In this document: piece after piece, positions 1-12,163 of the stretch | Position numbering within the stretch: the first letter of the stretch is position 1 | How the letters are laid out: each line of letters begins with the position of its first letter | From: Cloeon dipterum | Taxonomy: Eukaryota > Arthropoda > Insecta > Ephemeroptera > Baetidae | Assembly (NCBI RefSeq): GCF_949628265.1 | Contig: NC_088786.1 | Span: 37,965,681-38,029,680 of the forward strand | Reading direction: 5' to 3' | Length of the DNA stretch: 64,000 nucleotides | The notes under the pieces: generated by a model | Told to the model about the DNA's origin: nothing | The model's database searches: none | The model's input: only the letters and a program-made list of their open reading frames with translations | Made by a program: the position numbers and the translations under genes

Positions 1-2528
1 TATTTGAAAATTTTATATTTTCTTTTCGCGCGCCGCTATTACTTGGAAAGTTTGAGACCAAACAAAATTTTAAGAACACCACTGGAAAGCTCGTTTATTT
101 TTCTAGGTAATCATATGCATAACATGTGGGGTTACAGATCAAATTGCGACGTAAATTACGAAAGTAAAATCGCCAGATGATGTTGTCGTCGTGCCGGACA
201 CGAATTCTTAAATTCAAAATATCTCGCGATCTATTAGAGTCTTTATCGATTTCTCTTCACCATTCGATTCTACGCATTCAGGGCTCCATTTTTTATGTTT
301 TCATGAAAAAAATCCGGGGGGCGTATTTTGCGATATTTTTAATTGAACATTTAGCATGCGAATTTGTGACCTTGACCTTTGACCTACAAAATTTTGACCA
401 ACGGCAAACTTGTTCTACTTAAAAAGTTACGTCTGGAGGTGAAAAAATCTTATCAAAATTCCAATCTGGACCGAAGATAACTTGATATTTCGGATTTACT
501 ATCTGAAGTTTTCGATTTTCGAAAATCGCGATTTCCCAACAAAAGCCCCCGAGTTTTTTGCTCAAAATTGCACACTATGAAACATCCCTAACAACATATA
601 TGTAAAATTCAGGATGGGCAAATGAAGTCGGTAAAAATTGACAATTACCTTTAATCCTATCGCGAAAATCGTCGAAAGTTAAGCCAGAAATAATGTAAAT
701 TGTGCTATACCGATCGTCTGTATCAGATTAATTTTTGAAATGAATTAATATGCATATCAAATTATTCCAAATATAGTGGATAAGAAAGAAAATGCTTGCA
801 TCTTCTAATCGTAATAATTTATTTTATTTTTAGAATCTCGATTATTTTGCGAGTTATGTTTAAATCCAATTTCAAAAGTGTTTATTTTTATGAGGGTAAT
901 TAAGGCCAATTTCGCGATTGAAAGTCTGTTTAGAGTCACTCTGAATAATAAACCAAACAACCTAATTTTTAAGCCCAAATCTCCGCTGCTTGTCTTTCTC
1001 TTGACCAGTAGCATAACGTGAGGCGCTTCCCTATCTTCCTGGGTAAAAAAATCGCCAAAAACTGTCGTATGGTGGCTGCCGACCCTACCCTGGCTGCCTG
1101 AGTATATCCGTGTTAACCTGATAAGGAGTTATTCTAAACTCGACGATCAACGTGTGCGGTAGCAGCAAATATTGCTCCCTTGGCCGCACATTTTAGGAGT
1201 TCGTTCGACCATTCCCCATAGTCGGATCGCCGCCAAACCCGGTTTGCCGACGCACGGGGGTGCGCGATGAAGATTCAGATGGGCAAAACCACCACCATCT
1301 TGCCCATAGGTGAATTAATAAAAAAATAAGAACGAAATTCCACTTTTTACGGCCATTTTGCTGCGACGGGGGTTGCAGGGGGAGGACAGGGGTGGCATTA
1401 GTTTTGATCCTATGCAGAATTTTGCAGCAAACACGGAGAACACCGGTTTTTGATCGTAGGACAAACAGGAGCCAAGTTATTCACTTTTAAAGTGGAAAAA
1501 ACACGAAATGGACATTCCACAATTTCGGTTTTCGGGGTCTTGCCGCGGCCCCGTGGAAACACGGACGGGCTTTGAGAAACCAAAAAATTTTTCTTGGCAG
1601 CGCGCATTTGGGCATGTGCAGTTTTGCAAAATCCGAGCATTTTTAGAAAAACCGCGCGACTTTGAAGTTGCGAATTTTTGCCAAAATCGAAATGTCGCAT
1701 TTTCAAACGCGATTTCCGCAAAAACCGAGGTTTTCCCAGATATGACACCTATGCCCAGTTGCTAGGCACTTACTTTTAAGTGTTTTTAAAATAAACTCAA
1801 TTTTAGCAAAGCCGAATTAACCCCTATTTCGACTTTGGAAAATCGTGTAAATTTTCCGGGAAAAAAATCGAGTAAAATTCTCGATCGTTGCACGAGCAAT
1901 TTATCTGCGAACATTTTGACCCCAAGCACGACCCAATCCTATGGATATTCTTGCCGCGGGCTCATTTTGAAAATTGAAAAACGTGGTTTTTTGCAATTTT
2001 GCCATAAGCGCAGCACGCAAAAATGGAAAATTCGCCAATTTTTCCACGGATCGACCCGAATCGAGATCTTTGAAAATTCCGCAGCATCGGCATTCATGCT
2101 GCCGGTGTGCAAACCAAATTTGAGCTTTCTGCTGCCCATAGAAAAATTAAAATTGGGATTTTTCGATCTTTTTCGTGCTTTCTGCACACGAGCGTCACAG
2201 TGACGGTCACCGTTTCGCATCAATTCAACGGATTGATCGATTTCAACCCGCGAAGTCTCAATCGATTCGTCTCGACCAGCCATGAAACCTGACCTACCCT
2301 GACGACCTTTTTCTCAGGGTAAGTCACCCTGAGTTCGGCATCGGCCCAACTTTTCGCGGTTTTTCCAACGCCATCGCCGCACTTAGCCCTGCAGACAGCG
2401 CCGACCTTTTTGACCCCGCCGCTCGCCATTTCGTAGACTCTCGACGCGATTCGCTGGAAATGATAAGGATGAACATCTTGCGAACGTTCTGCCCGCCCGC
2501 CTCGCTGGTCAGTCGCCCGCAGGTCGGC
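1..2528. other. AT-rich intergenic DNA, no gene recognised
   Basis: Only short overlapping open frames on both strands, none with a family motif I recognise. Around 1280-1312 there is a small inverted repeat (ATGGGCAA ... TTGCCCAT). The stretch 1390-2300 has many short T- or A-rich words typical of decayed repeats. Nothing else can be supported. Confidence 0.6.
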
Positions 2529-2530
2529 AG

Positions 2531-2571
2531 GCGCCGCGGGGACCTCCGTTTCGCTCCGGTCCCCGCGGCGC
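2531..2571. repeat. GC-rich perfect hairpin
   Basis: A 14-nt perfect inverted repeat (GCGCCGCGGGGACC at 2531-2544 and its complement at 2558-2571) with a 13-nt loop. It lies in a short GC-rich island (about 2440-2620) surrounded by AT-rich DNA. It could be a fragment of a structured RNA gene such as an rDNA spacer or a transposon end; neither can be shown from sequence alone. Confidence 0.6.
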
Positions 2572-2828
2572 GCGGAGCCGGTAGGCCCGCGGGGCCGGAC
2601 GGTGCCAAGCGTAGCACGTTTGTTTATTTATAATAATTTGATGTTGTACTCTTTTGGAATATATTTTTCTGTGAGGGTTAGTTCGACTGATCTTGTTTGG
2701 GCCCTTATTCTAACCGATGAAGGAATTAGAGCAAAATTGTAAGAATTAATTGTCAATAACTGAGAGACGGTTGATCGTGAGAGACAGCCGCCGCGACCGA
2801 TGAGTTAGAGGGATGGCTCGGCGCCCGG

Positions 2829-3159
2829 CAGGGTTCCGAAAAACCCGGGGATTTTGCCCGACCCACCTGGGTTTTATTGGGTTTTTTCAAATTTGCTATT
2901 CACTGCATTTTTCAAGAAACGAAGAAATTTAATCCTCATGCCCCGAGACTTGCCAATTTTTCAATGTGCAAAAATGCAGCACTACCTTTTTAGCGTTAAA
3001 CGAATAGCCAAAAAACGATTTTTTTATTTTCCAGCATTTTTTTAATTATGATACTAAAAATATTGGAGCCTTGAGTAAAATATAGTGGGTTTTTTAGCCT
3101 GGTTAAACCCGATAAAACCCGGGGGGGTTTTATCCGGGTGGGGAAAATTCGGAACCCTG
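2829..3159. mobile_element. Short inverted-repeat (MITE-like) element
   Basis: The segment begins CAGGGTTCCGAA and ends with the reverse complement TTCGGAACCCTG. Both ends continue into similar ACCCGG / GGGTTTTAT words pointing inwards. It is about 330 bp with no coding capacity. CAGGG-type ends are common in hAT elements, so a non-autonomous hAT-type MITE is plausible. I do not see a clean 8-bp target duplication, so the class is uncertain. Confidence 0.5.
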
Positions 3160-5978
3160 TTCGGAGGCAGCGAGAAGGCTCGGCAAGTTCTGCGGGCTTT
3201 AAGCTGAGGGGTCGGAGCTTGCGCTGCAAGGGGCTCGCGCTGGCGTTTTTAGTCGGGTTTTGAGGACGTTTTATATGAAGTGCTTTGTCCCCAAGTGGCA
3301 AAAAGTTCGGTAATAATGCTATGCGTGATCAACGTTTCAAGTTTTTGGGCCAAGGCTCTTCATGAGAAGCAAAAGTGGCCGGCCGAAGTTTGCTCTCAAA
3401 GTGAGACGACATATGTTGCCCTCACTTGAAAGCCGATTTTTTCGTCTCAAAGTGAGAATTTTTTCTTTGAATGTGGTGTTTATGAAAGTTAAAAAAAAAT
3501 TATTGCCTGCTCCAAGCGGTTTGATCGGATATGCTGGTTTTTGTTCTTAAAAAATTTTGCTAGATAAAATTGTTCCGACAGAGGAGCCAATGCCGAAAAA
3601 TGAATATTGCCGAAAATTTCGACATTTTCGATTATTCGGCCTACGTGCTTAAGCTAATTTTCAAATCGAAGCGCGGCTGTTATTATTCGTACAAAAAACA
3701 CGCCTCAAAATTATTAGCAGTGAGAAGTACAGGGAAGGAACTTTCCTCCGACTGCGGGGCTTCGCGTTTTAAAAATGAAACTTTACCATTTATGTTGCTC
3801 TTGCTGTGCAGGTGCAGGAGGTTTCAGAAGGAACAGCAGCACCCCGTTAGGATGTGGCGAGGGGTAAATCACGACTGCGTGGCTTCCCTTCTAGGGGAAA
3901 ATCTGCAGGGGGAAACAAATTTTCGGTTGGGTATGATGACAAAGGTGCAGGTGCCAGCTGTGGACTCAAAAACATCAAAACACGTACACTGTAGCAAAAT
4001 GAACGTGAAAGCTCTCCTTTATCTGAGCGTTCCTTTTACTCAGTTTATGCTCCCTACGTCTTCTCCCCTTGCATTCCAGATAATTTTCGGGATTTTTTGT
4101 TATTTAACCATAAAAGCAACAAAAGACCCTCCTCACACAATGTGACTGACCCCTCAGCGGGGAAATAAAGCAGGATGCTAGAACATTCTCCCCGTATTTA
4201 CGTTCGCATGTCGGTGGCAAGGGTGCAAGTTAAATTTTTGTGTAACGAAAATTGTAATACTATTATCGCACAATTTAATTAAATGTGGTCTGAGGGTAAT
4301 TAATTTAAATTATTTTGTGAAAAGACAAAGAAAAATTCATTTGCAAGCAATAAAATTTATTTCATGTGAAAGCACACTAGTCAAAATGAAATGTTTGCAA
4401 TTAATGCAAAAAATTGGCGATAGTTTTTTTGGTTTTTTAATGTGATATCGCTGAAGGCAAAGAAACCGCTACTCGAGTAGATAATGATACACATTAATTG
4501 AAGAACTTTTTTATATTAAAAATACACGAAAATGTGAAGTTTAAATAATTCTTTGATTTTCTGAAAGATAATCGCATTTCAAGGTTAAAATAAGACAATT
4601 TATAGATTACAATATGCTTTATACACTTCTTAAGAATGTTCCCACTTAATTTTTGGAATTTTGATCCGTCAAATCATAGAATACTTGCAATAATAGTTGA
4701 CGCCATGTTCATTCACGACTGTAAGGCGGGTCCGTTCTTTTTGCCTGTGCGGATTTTACGATGGGAATTCCTAAAATATCTATTCTCCATATACTAACAT
4801 AGCAAAAATCATGGGCAAAGAATTTTTTTAAAAACAATTATTCCTATTTTTTGGCTGGAAAAGGTTGCGCTAAGCTTTTTAGTCGGAATTAAAATGTCCA
4901 CTTCACCTAATTTTTATTTAAAATATGTAAAATTTAAAAAATCTTATGCGTACAAATTAAAATAAAAAAATTTGACAATTTTTTTTCTAAGCGACAAAAA
5001 CGGAGAGCTACGACCTGGCAGTAAGTGGAAAGTTAGAAAACAGAAAAAAAGCTATTTTAGAATTTCCCAGACATTGAAAAATTATGGAAATTATTTTTTT
5101 TTGTGTATTTTTTGCTCTTTTTATCCCTGTCCGAGGACCGGAGGACCGGGAAGGGCGCGCACTGCACTAGCACGAATGCTGAATTCCGAGTGCCAATAAC
5201 ACCGCGAACGGATAACATGGGCGCACCAGGCCGCACAGGGACCCCGCCCACTCAAGGGCCACTTGCCTCCGCACCGAGGACTGCTTTGAAACGCTAGACA
5301 TTCGTCCCGTGAAGCCAAATCACGCATGCTGGAAAGGTGCAAAGCAGCAAGTAGCGAGTCGGCGCCGGTGCGCCTCCCAGCCCGTTGAGCAATTTGAGCA
5401 ATTCGAGTCACTAAACTAACCACTTTTTGCCATCTCTGACATTGGGTAGCCAGTATTAGATCTCCGAACTGCTCAAATACCTCTCATTGCTTTGACACTC
5501 CTGAGAGTGCCTTAACAATGCGAGCCAACATTTTAAATTTATTTTTATAGAAAAAATAAGAAATATTTGTTGCTTTCTGCCATTAAATTCACCTTATTCG
5601 CCTACGCTTTAACTAAATAATTGAGAAAAAATAAATATATATTTGATTTTCTAATTATTATTTAATTTCGGGAACGTAAAAATGTGCAAGTTATCCGCAT
5701 TTTTCTATTTTCTTTATTTTTGAGTGGTCCAAAAATCTAGCTCAATTAACAATTTGGGGAGAGACCGGATAAAAATTTGTCTGTCGCAAATTCGGGCATG
5801 CACAGTTCGTAAATTTTCGTGCTTGACTCTAAAATAAGGATTTTACGAGTAACTTCGTTGAGTACGCAAAAATATGATAGACGTTTTGCAAAAAGGTCAT
5901 TGATAGGAAGTTTGTTTTACACATGCCTCATATAGATCCAGTCTAATCATTTTGGGGAGAATAGGTCATGTGTGTTGT
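3160..5978. other. Intergenic DNA, no supported gene
   Basis: Contains an open frame of 181 codons from an ATG at 3600 to 4145 with no recognisable domain, signal or splice context; it is not called as a gene. From about 4200 to 5100 the DNA is very AT-rich. A GC-richer island at about 5120-5420 has no coding signature I recognise. Confidence 0.5.
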
Positions 5979-6050
5979 GTATCCCGTCTCGAACCCAGAC
6001 CTATGTCAACGCCTCGTGCGTTAACCTACTGAGCTGGTCTGGCTCCCCAT
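5979..6050 (-). repeat. tRNA-derived SINE head or tRNA-like pseudogene
   Basis: Read on the minus strand, this stretch has an A-box-like word (CCAGCTCAGTAGGTTAAC, 6019-6036) and a B-box-like word (GGGTTCGAGACGGG, about 5984-5997) at tRNA-like spacing. These are the two internal promoter boxes of RNA polymerase III. The 5' bases (GGGGAGCC) do not pair with bases after the B box to form an acceptor stem, so a functional tRNA is unlikely. A tRNA-derived SINE, with its body extending towards 5880, is the best reading. Confidence 0.55.
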
Positions 6051-6619
6051 TACACCCTGATATATTGAAGGTTACTCTCCCTTCACAAAATCTCAACCAA
6101 GAACCGCTGCTCTGCTAATGCGGATGCGAGTACAATTTAACGGCTATAGGGATGTGCAAAAATAGTCGATTTGGCAAAGAAATAATCGATTTTATTACAG
6201 TCGGAAATTTAGAGGCAAATAATCTATCAAATGATCGGTTTCCTGTTCCTATTGGTAAAAAGTCTACAAATTTTTCTCTCAACATTTTTTATAGGCAAAA
6301 GGAGCTGGTTAAGGATATCGAAATTAATACAATTTTTTCAGAAAACCATTTTTATATCGATATTAGCTCTTATGGAATGTTTTGAACGTGTTTACTTTAA
6401 GTATTTTAGTTAGACAGTTAAAATGTAAGCAAAGTCGAGAATCGATTGCTTTGCTCAGAAAAGACGGTCTTTAATTATCAGTAAAAACTACAAAATGTCA
6501 TTAATTTTATTTTTTACTGCAGGATAGCATCGTATATGGAATCCTTAGAAAAAAAGATTGAACAAAAACGAGATGAAAAATTAAATCAAATAAAATGTTT
6601 TAGCACCATTTCCGAAAAT
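6051..6619. other. AT-rich intergenic stretch
   Basis: No gene, RNA or repeat boundary seen. Short open frames at 6152-6413 overlap each other and show no family signature. Confidence 0.5.
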
Positions 6620-7891
6620 CTACAGCTGCAGTTTGACATCTGAGCCGGCTGAGCTGCGCCGGCCAGCCAGCCACCCGTAATATTTTTATCTTTATCGTTT
6701 TTTTTTATTTTCGCGTGCCCCAAGTTAAAAAATTGCGCGCTGCGTTCTTTTTTCACGGAAATTTTGTCTCAAGTACATATTTCATACTCAATAAGTCGAT
6801 TGCCTTAAAAACGGTTTCTTTCGTGTTATTTGCAAATTTATGTAGCTCGCAAGCAGGGTTCGCAAAACCGAATTTTGTAAGAATTAAAACCCCCACTGAA
6901 GTGCAACAAACTGTTTTAAGCGGCTTTGCATGCAATTTTGCGCATTTTTTTCAAAACAAATGCATTTTTATGGAAGATCAAAAATTTTCACGATGGATAA
7001 CCGAAAATATGAATTTTTTACAAAATCAGTATATGATTTCACCAAGAGACCGAACATTTTAACCCTTCAACCATCATAATTTTCATAATTTTAAGCTTTT
7101 TACGGCACGAAATATGCTGACTCTTTCGGGGATTAAATTAGGAAAAATGCGGTAAACCCCAAAACTAGTGGTGTAACCAGCTCTGATTTTTTGCACATTG
7201 CGAAATTAGCGAAGCCTGTTCCGACAGGGAAACCAATTTCTTAATCAATTCACTTCTTTTACCTGAAAATTACATCGCTCCTCAATTCGCTAAAATATCT
7301 AAAATATAAACTTCAATTTAGAAAATGCGACTGAAAAAATTGTTAATTTTCGTCAATTTTGTAGCACAAAACGCAACTTGTAGCTCACCAGGGATCACCA
7401 ATTTTGCAACTGTAAAAATAACCATTGGGGAACCAGGGGGAACATCCATCAGTTTTAGGTTTTACTGAATTTTCCGAGAAGGTCACATTTTGCGTCAAAA
7501 GAGTAAGGAATTTTGGAAAATTATGATGACAGTTGAACTCCTATTGATAAAATTTTTAGATTTTTTGCTGCTTTTCTAAAAATTATTTTTTTTTTTGTTA
7601 TCTAGCATCATGAGCTTGACTAAAAATGCACGAATGTGTTTAAAAAGAATCGGAAAATTGCAGAAAAAACGCAAAAATTGAGTTTTTTGAGTGGCAACGC
7701 AGTGTGTTTTTCCGAAAAAAATGCGGGTTTTTGCGATCTGTGCAGTTTACAGCGTGTGTTACAAATAAGTTATGAGTTACGATTTTTGAGTTGTGCAGTC
7801 TTCAAAAACACAGCCGCCAGCCGAGCCGACGAAATTTTGCCAGCCAGCCGCTGATGTCTGTGTTGACGGCTCGGATGTCTAGCTGCAGTAG
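6620..7891. mobile_element. Non-autonomous element with diverged terminal inverted repeats
   Basis: The left end carries CTGCAGTTTGACATCTGAGC (from 6626). The right end read inwards on the opposite strand carries CTGCAGCTAGACATCCGAGC (from about 7889), 3 mismatches in 20. TA dinucleotides flank both ends. No transposase is encoded. The interior (about 6900-7050) resembles 10,950-11,070, so a related family occurs twice in this window. Confidence 0.45.
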
Positions 7892-9866
7892 AAATAAGGG
7901 AATCAAATCCTTCATTTCCATGTACAGAGTAAACAGTCAAATTTATTCATGTCTGTTAATATTATAATTTATAATTAATTTATCCAAGTTGGGATTTATA
8001 CTTCTTGCTGCATCTACAACTCGACGCTGCAATCCCTTCAAAAATACAATCTTGATTTTTATTTGAAATGCCAGAAAGCAGTTTAATCGGTTTGATTATT
8101 TAATTTAAAAAATTTCCTTCGTTGCACGCGCGCGCGGCAGCCTCTTATTCTTGTGAAACGCACTGCCAGGACCAGGAGCGGCAAATAGACACGCCGCGCA
8201 CTAAAAATTTACTTATAATTTAGAAAAAGAAGCTCGCAATTAAGGGTTGAACCTTAAAAATAAGTGTATCATTTAACGAAATTAAAGGCGAATTTTAAAT
8301 ATTATTTATTGCGCTTGGTAGTTATCGAAATCGGATTCAAAGTTTGAATAATTCATTAAAATTTGAAATATTTGAAGAAAAATATTCATTGCTTCATTCA
8401 TACAAAAATTGTAACAATTTTAGTTAACATGTAATGTTGTCAAGCCACTCTTCGTCCATTTATTTGGTTGACTTTTTCTTAAAATAATTGTAAAAATGGC
8501 GTTTTTTATTATTATCTTGGCTCCTGTTGGATTTAGCTAAATGTTGAAAATAACTTAAAAGGTTTAAAATATAAAATGTTTCAAATTCGAAGTGTCTACG
8601 TTGATTAACGCCGGAGTTACAAATTTTTAGATTTTGAAGAAAAAAATCTGTCTGCTCTTGCATGAGAGCAAAAAGCGGCTTGCATGAGGCACGAAGAGCG
8701 TTGATTTTATTCAAAATATCAATTTTGCCCAATTTCCTCGTTCTCTATCATATTGATTTAGGTGATATTTTCACACAAGATTTATATCAAAATTCTCTAT
8801 CGAAAAACTCCTATCGATTTTATTGAATAAAGTTCAAACTTTTTAGTTATTTTGAATTTAATTTTTTGAAGTGAAGTTATTGGCTGTTTTAGTAGATTCA
8901 ATAAATTTTGCGGACAGCACGAATATGTGGGATCAAAATTCAAGGGTTGTTTTCCCAATCCTTATATTGCTCAACTAAAAATTAATTAAATTAAATACTG
9001 AAAAATCGGGACGAACATGAAAAGCTGTTGGGCAATAAAAAGCTATTGGATTAACACCATTTTAGTCAATTTGAGTTTCAATTCGAATTTGGAAACGACT
9101 AATAATATTTTCATCCACCTCCGAGGTCAAGGTCAGCCGCTGCCCTCTTGACAAATTCTACGCCCTTATTTTTTTAATATTCGGGCATTCCATCGAAACA
9201 GTTCTTCTAGTCATATTTAAATTGAATTTTAATTAACCACCCTGGAAATAGTTGATTTTGAGATAAAATTGAACTCGAATGTAACAAGCAGTGCTGGCTT
9301 GAGAAGGGAGAAAGGAGCTGCACTTGTCCCTTCGTGCGGCTCTTGGGCAGCTCGCCTGCATCGCAGCAGGTGACAATAAAAAAGGCTCTGTTTCGCCGCG
9401 CATCTGGCGCATTGTGATTGCTGGCAAATCGGCCTAAAAGCGGCCACACGCCTCATCGAGGGTTGTTTGAAGGAATAACAATTTTGCCAGGGATGTACCG
9501 ATTGTACCGGCCGGCCAGATGCAACAACACCATTCAATTCAGTTGCTTTCATTGAGTTGCATGAAGCAAGATGTGTGTGTGTCGAAGCCGGCCTCCCGGC
9601 TCCCGCGTTTTGCCGGATCAGTTTTAGCGCTCAAAAATGGTTCCGCAGAAGAGCATACATCGCCAGGCTTATTCTCTTCAAGTTAAGAACTTTTCACCAA
9701 TCGGACTTAAAAATTATTTTGAGCTTCGCCATGAACAGAAAGGAGAAGAAAGAAGAAGGTTTCGTTTTGCCGCTCATCGTCGCACCCGCGACAGGTTGCA
9801 CATAGGAGCCACCGCGGCCCGGCAGCAGACCCAGCTACGCTCTTATCTGAACCCTGACCGGCCGAC
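7892..9866. other. AT-rich intergenic DNA with one GC-richer patch
   Basis: No recognisable gene. A GC-richer patch (about 9280-9560) has overlapping minus-strand frames without motifs. An alternating CG/GC run lies near 8126. Confidence 0.5.
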
Positions 9867-9929
9867 CCTGGGATCCTACCCTGACGAGAAGGTAAAAAAA
9901 CCCCGTGTTTTTAATTGCACTGTCAGAAT
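9867..9929 (+). repeat. 63-bp direct repeat, copy A
   Basis: Nearly identical to 11564-11626; both start CCTGGGA and end TGTCAGAAT. The two copies bracket a 1.63-kb insertion-like segment. Far too long for a normal target-site duplication. Confidence 0.8.
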
Positions 9930-10822
9930 TAGAGTGTATTTCAATACCAAACTTTTGTATTGTCTTCTTGACGAAACTGGTATTGTTCTGGTTATTGTTT
10001 CTAAAAGGAATATTCAAAATTTTCTTGTCTTGTATTGTTTTTCAATCCTTCTTGTTTTGGTATTAAATTGCTTTTCTGACCAAAAAAATCTTGTTTCGGT
10101 ATTGTTTTTTTTTGACTTTTTTCTGGAAGACATCTTTTTTAAGTTTTGTATTACCAAATCTTGATTCGGCATTTTAATAAAATTGTCATTTTGCTTGATA
10201 AATATATTTTAAAACTGAAACTAGAGAGAGGGGACCAGGGACAGGGATTACGGGATTCCCGTCCCGTCCCTGAGGGACGCGGGTTGAATTTTTTATTTCA
10301 AGACAGGGATGGGACGAGACTGGGACAATAATCTTCAGCGGGACGAGGGACAGTTTTATCGACAGCAATGGCAAAGTGCAGCATTAAAAGCCTAAAGATT
10401 CTTAACTTTGTCAACTTGAGGAGGAAAGAAAGCAATCCGTGTTCGCCAAATTTGCAATACCGCAAAAATACAACAGCAACACTGTTTTTTTACGCGAAAA
10501 TTAACAGCTGGAAAACACCTAGTTTTGTTTTTGTCCGCAAAAACACGCATTTTTGCGGGAAAAAACTTTTTTGCGGATGTTTCTGCAATTTTTATTGAAA
10601 ATAAAAAATGTACACGACCAAAAATAGGGATTTTTAAAAATTAGAAGAATTTTTCTATGGAAATTTCTCTACCACCATGAAGAATTCAGGAAAAACAATA
10701 TTCTTGTATTGCCTTTTCCAGTATTGTTCTGGTATTGAATTTAGAAAAAAAATCCGGCAAAACAAGAACAATACCGGAAATCCGGTATTATTTTTCGGTC
10801 TTGTTCTTGAAATACACTCTAG
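9930..10822. mobile_element. Element with TA-GAGTGTATTTCAA ends
   Basis: The left end reads TAGAGTGTATTTCAA (from 9930) and the right end, on the opposite strand, reads the same word up to about 10822. TA lies at both outer edges, as expected for a Tc1/mariner-type target. The interior has many GGTATTG / CAATACC words in inverted orientation. No transposase is present. It interleaves with the next inverted-repeat pair rather than nesting in it. Confidence 0.4.
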
Positions 10823-11562
10823 TGCTCATGCTCACTTTTGAAAAAACGATGGTGGAGACAGTGACTTATTTTTACTATTATATCCAGGGCTCGCAAAAAT
10901 TTCATTTTCCAGAAAACATCGCTCTATGGCTAAAAACTGTTTTTTTGCGGTGTTTTTTTTTTTGCAATTTTGCGCTTTTTTCCGAAACAAATGCATTTTT
11001 TTGGAAAATAAAAAAAAAATTACCTGCTGGATGAGCAAAAATAGGAATTTTACAAAATCAGTATAAAAGCCACTGGTTGAGGGTTCATCAATTTTGCAAG
11101 CAAAAATGCACCACTGGTTTTTGGCACATAAAAAAAATCGAGTTGGAGGAGTTTTTTCCCGAATTTAACCCCAAAAAGGTCACATTTAGCGCTAAAAGTT
11201 TCAAAAATTTTGTAAAATTGCGGTTTGTTTTACAATAATTGGCTGTCTTTTGGGGAAACCAGTGGCGTTTTTACTAATTTTTAAAAATCCTTATTTCTGG
11301 TCATCCATCTTTAGAATTTTAAATTTTCAATAAAAACGCATGTGCTTCGAAAAAATGCGCAAAATCGCAGAAAAACCTGAAAAAAGCAGATATTTTGCTG
11401 AGACTCTGTAGGCTTTTAATGCTGCAATTGCTGCCGATAAAACTGTCCCTCGTCCCGCTGCAGATTGTCCCTGTCCCGAAATAAAAAATTCGTCCCGTTC
11501 CCGAGGGATTCCCTCAGGGACGGGACGGGAATCCCGTAATCCCTGTCCCTGGTCCCCTCTCT
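10223..11562. mobile_element. Element with about 160-bp inverted terminal arms
   Basis: The left arm (10223-10393) begins AGAGAGGGGACCAGGGACAG. The right arm (11410-11562) is its inverted counterpart, with about 80-90% identity by eye, including the words ATTACGGGATTCCCGTCCCG and CAGCATTAAAAGCCT. The arms contain self-complementary GGGAC/GTCCC words. The centre is AT-rich and non-coding. A fold-back-type or MITE-like element is the best description. Confidence 0.55.
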
Positions 11563-11563
11563 A

Positions 11564-11626
11564 CCTGGGACCCTACCCTGACGAGAAGGTAAACAATCCC
11601 CGTGTTTTTAATTGCACTGTCAGAAT
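11564..11626 (+). repeat. 63-bp direct repeat, copy B
   Basis: Partner of 9867-9929, lying immediately outside the right inverted arm that ends at 11562. Confidence 0.8.
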
Positions 11627-12065
11627 CTCCCCCCTGCCCAAAGAGAGCAGGCCGAACGGGATGTGATTATTGTCGGACACCCGCCTACGCTCTGCCCGCC
11701 TGCACGCGGTGCGCGATTTAGCTGAAATATTTCATCGGCGCTAAAGTCTCTGTCGGAAGGCTGCTGGCTATTGATATGCGCAAAAAACCGATGTTTGATA
11801 AAAAGGGTTGTACCAGCAATCAGCCAAAGTTGCCCGATAAGCCGCCAAAGTCTGGCCAAAGTAAAAACTCAATTAAGCATTTGATGCAACTTCACTAGAA
11901 AATTCATAATTCAATAAGGTTTTTGTTTTATAAAATAATGATAAATAAAGGCACTAGACCATTAGAATATTTTTTGCATAAATTTTTACATATTTTCTGA
12001 TTAATTTATAAAATTATTTTGATAATCTTTGTGTCCATGATTTATATTTCCTCTGTTACTTACAG

Positions 12066-12163
12066 GTTGCTACTCACTGACGTAAAGGAGTACAACCCTG
12101 AGAAAATGTGCCAAATTACTTTTTCAACAACCTGCCCAAACGACTCAAAAACTATAAAAGTAG
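12066..12163 (+). CDS. Exon-like unit, copy 1 (unrecognised gene fragment)
   Basis: A 98-nt open segment bounded by a good acceptor (TTACTTACAG) and donor (GTAG|GTGAGC). In one frame it encodes a 32-residue peptide beginning LLLTDVKEYNPEKMCQ and containing two cysteines. A near copy lies at 13328-13425, with matching intron flanks on both sides. The two copies differ at four nucleotides and all four change the amino acid. Exon phase is 2 in and 1 out, so including both copies together would create a frameshift and a stop. I do not recognise the family and see no upstream exon; it may be a relic. Confidence 0.4.

Noticed and set aside
1141..1320. Possible small structured RNA gene
   Set aside because: Some short inverted words but no match to snRNA, 5S or tRNA signatures that I can recognise.
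3600..4145. 181-codon open frame
   Set aside because: No recognisable domain, signal or splice partner; mixed composition; left as unsupported.
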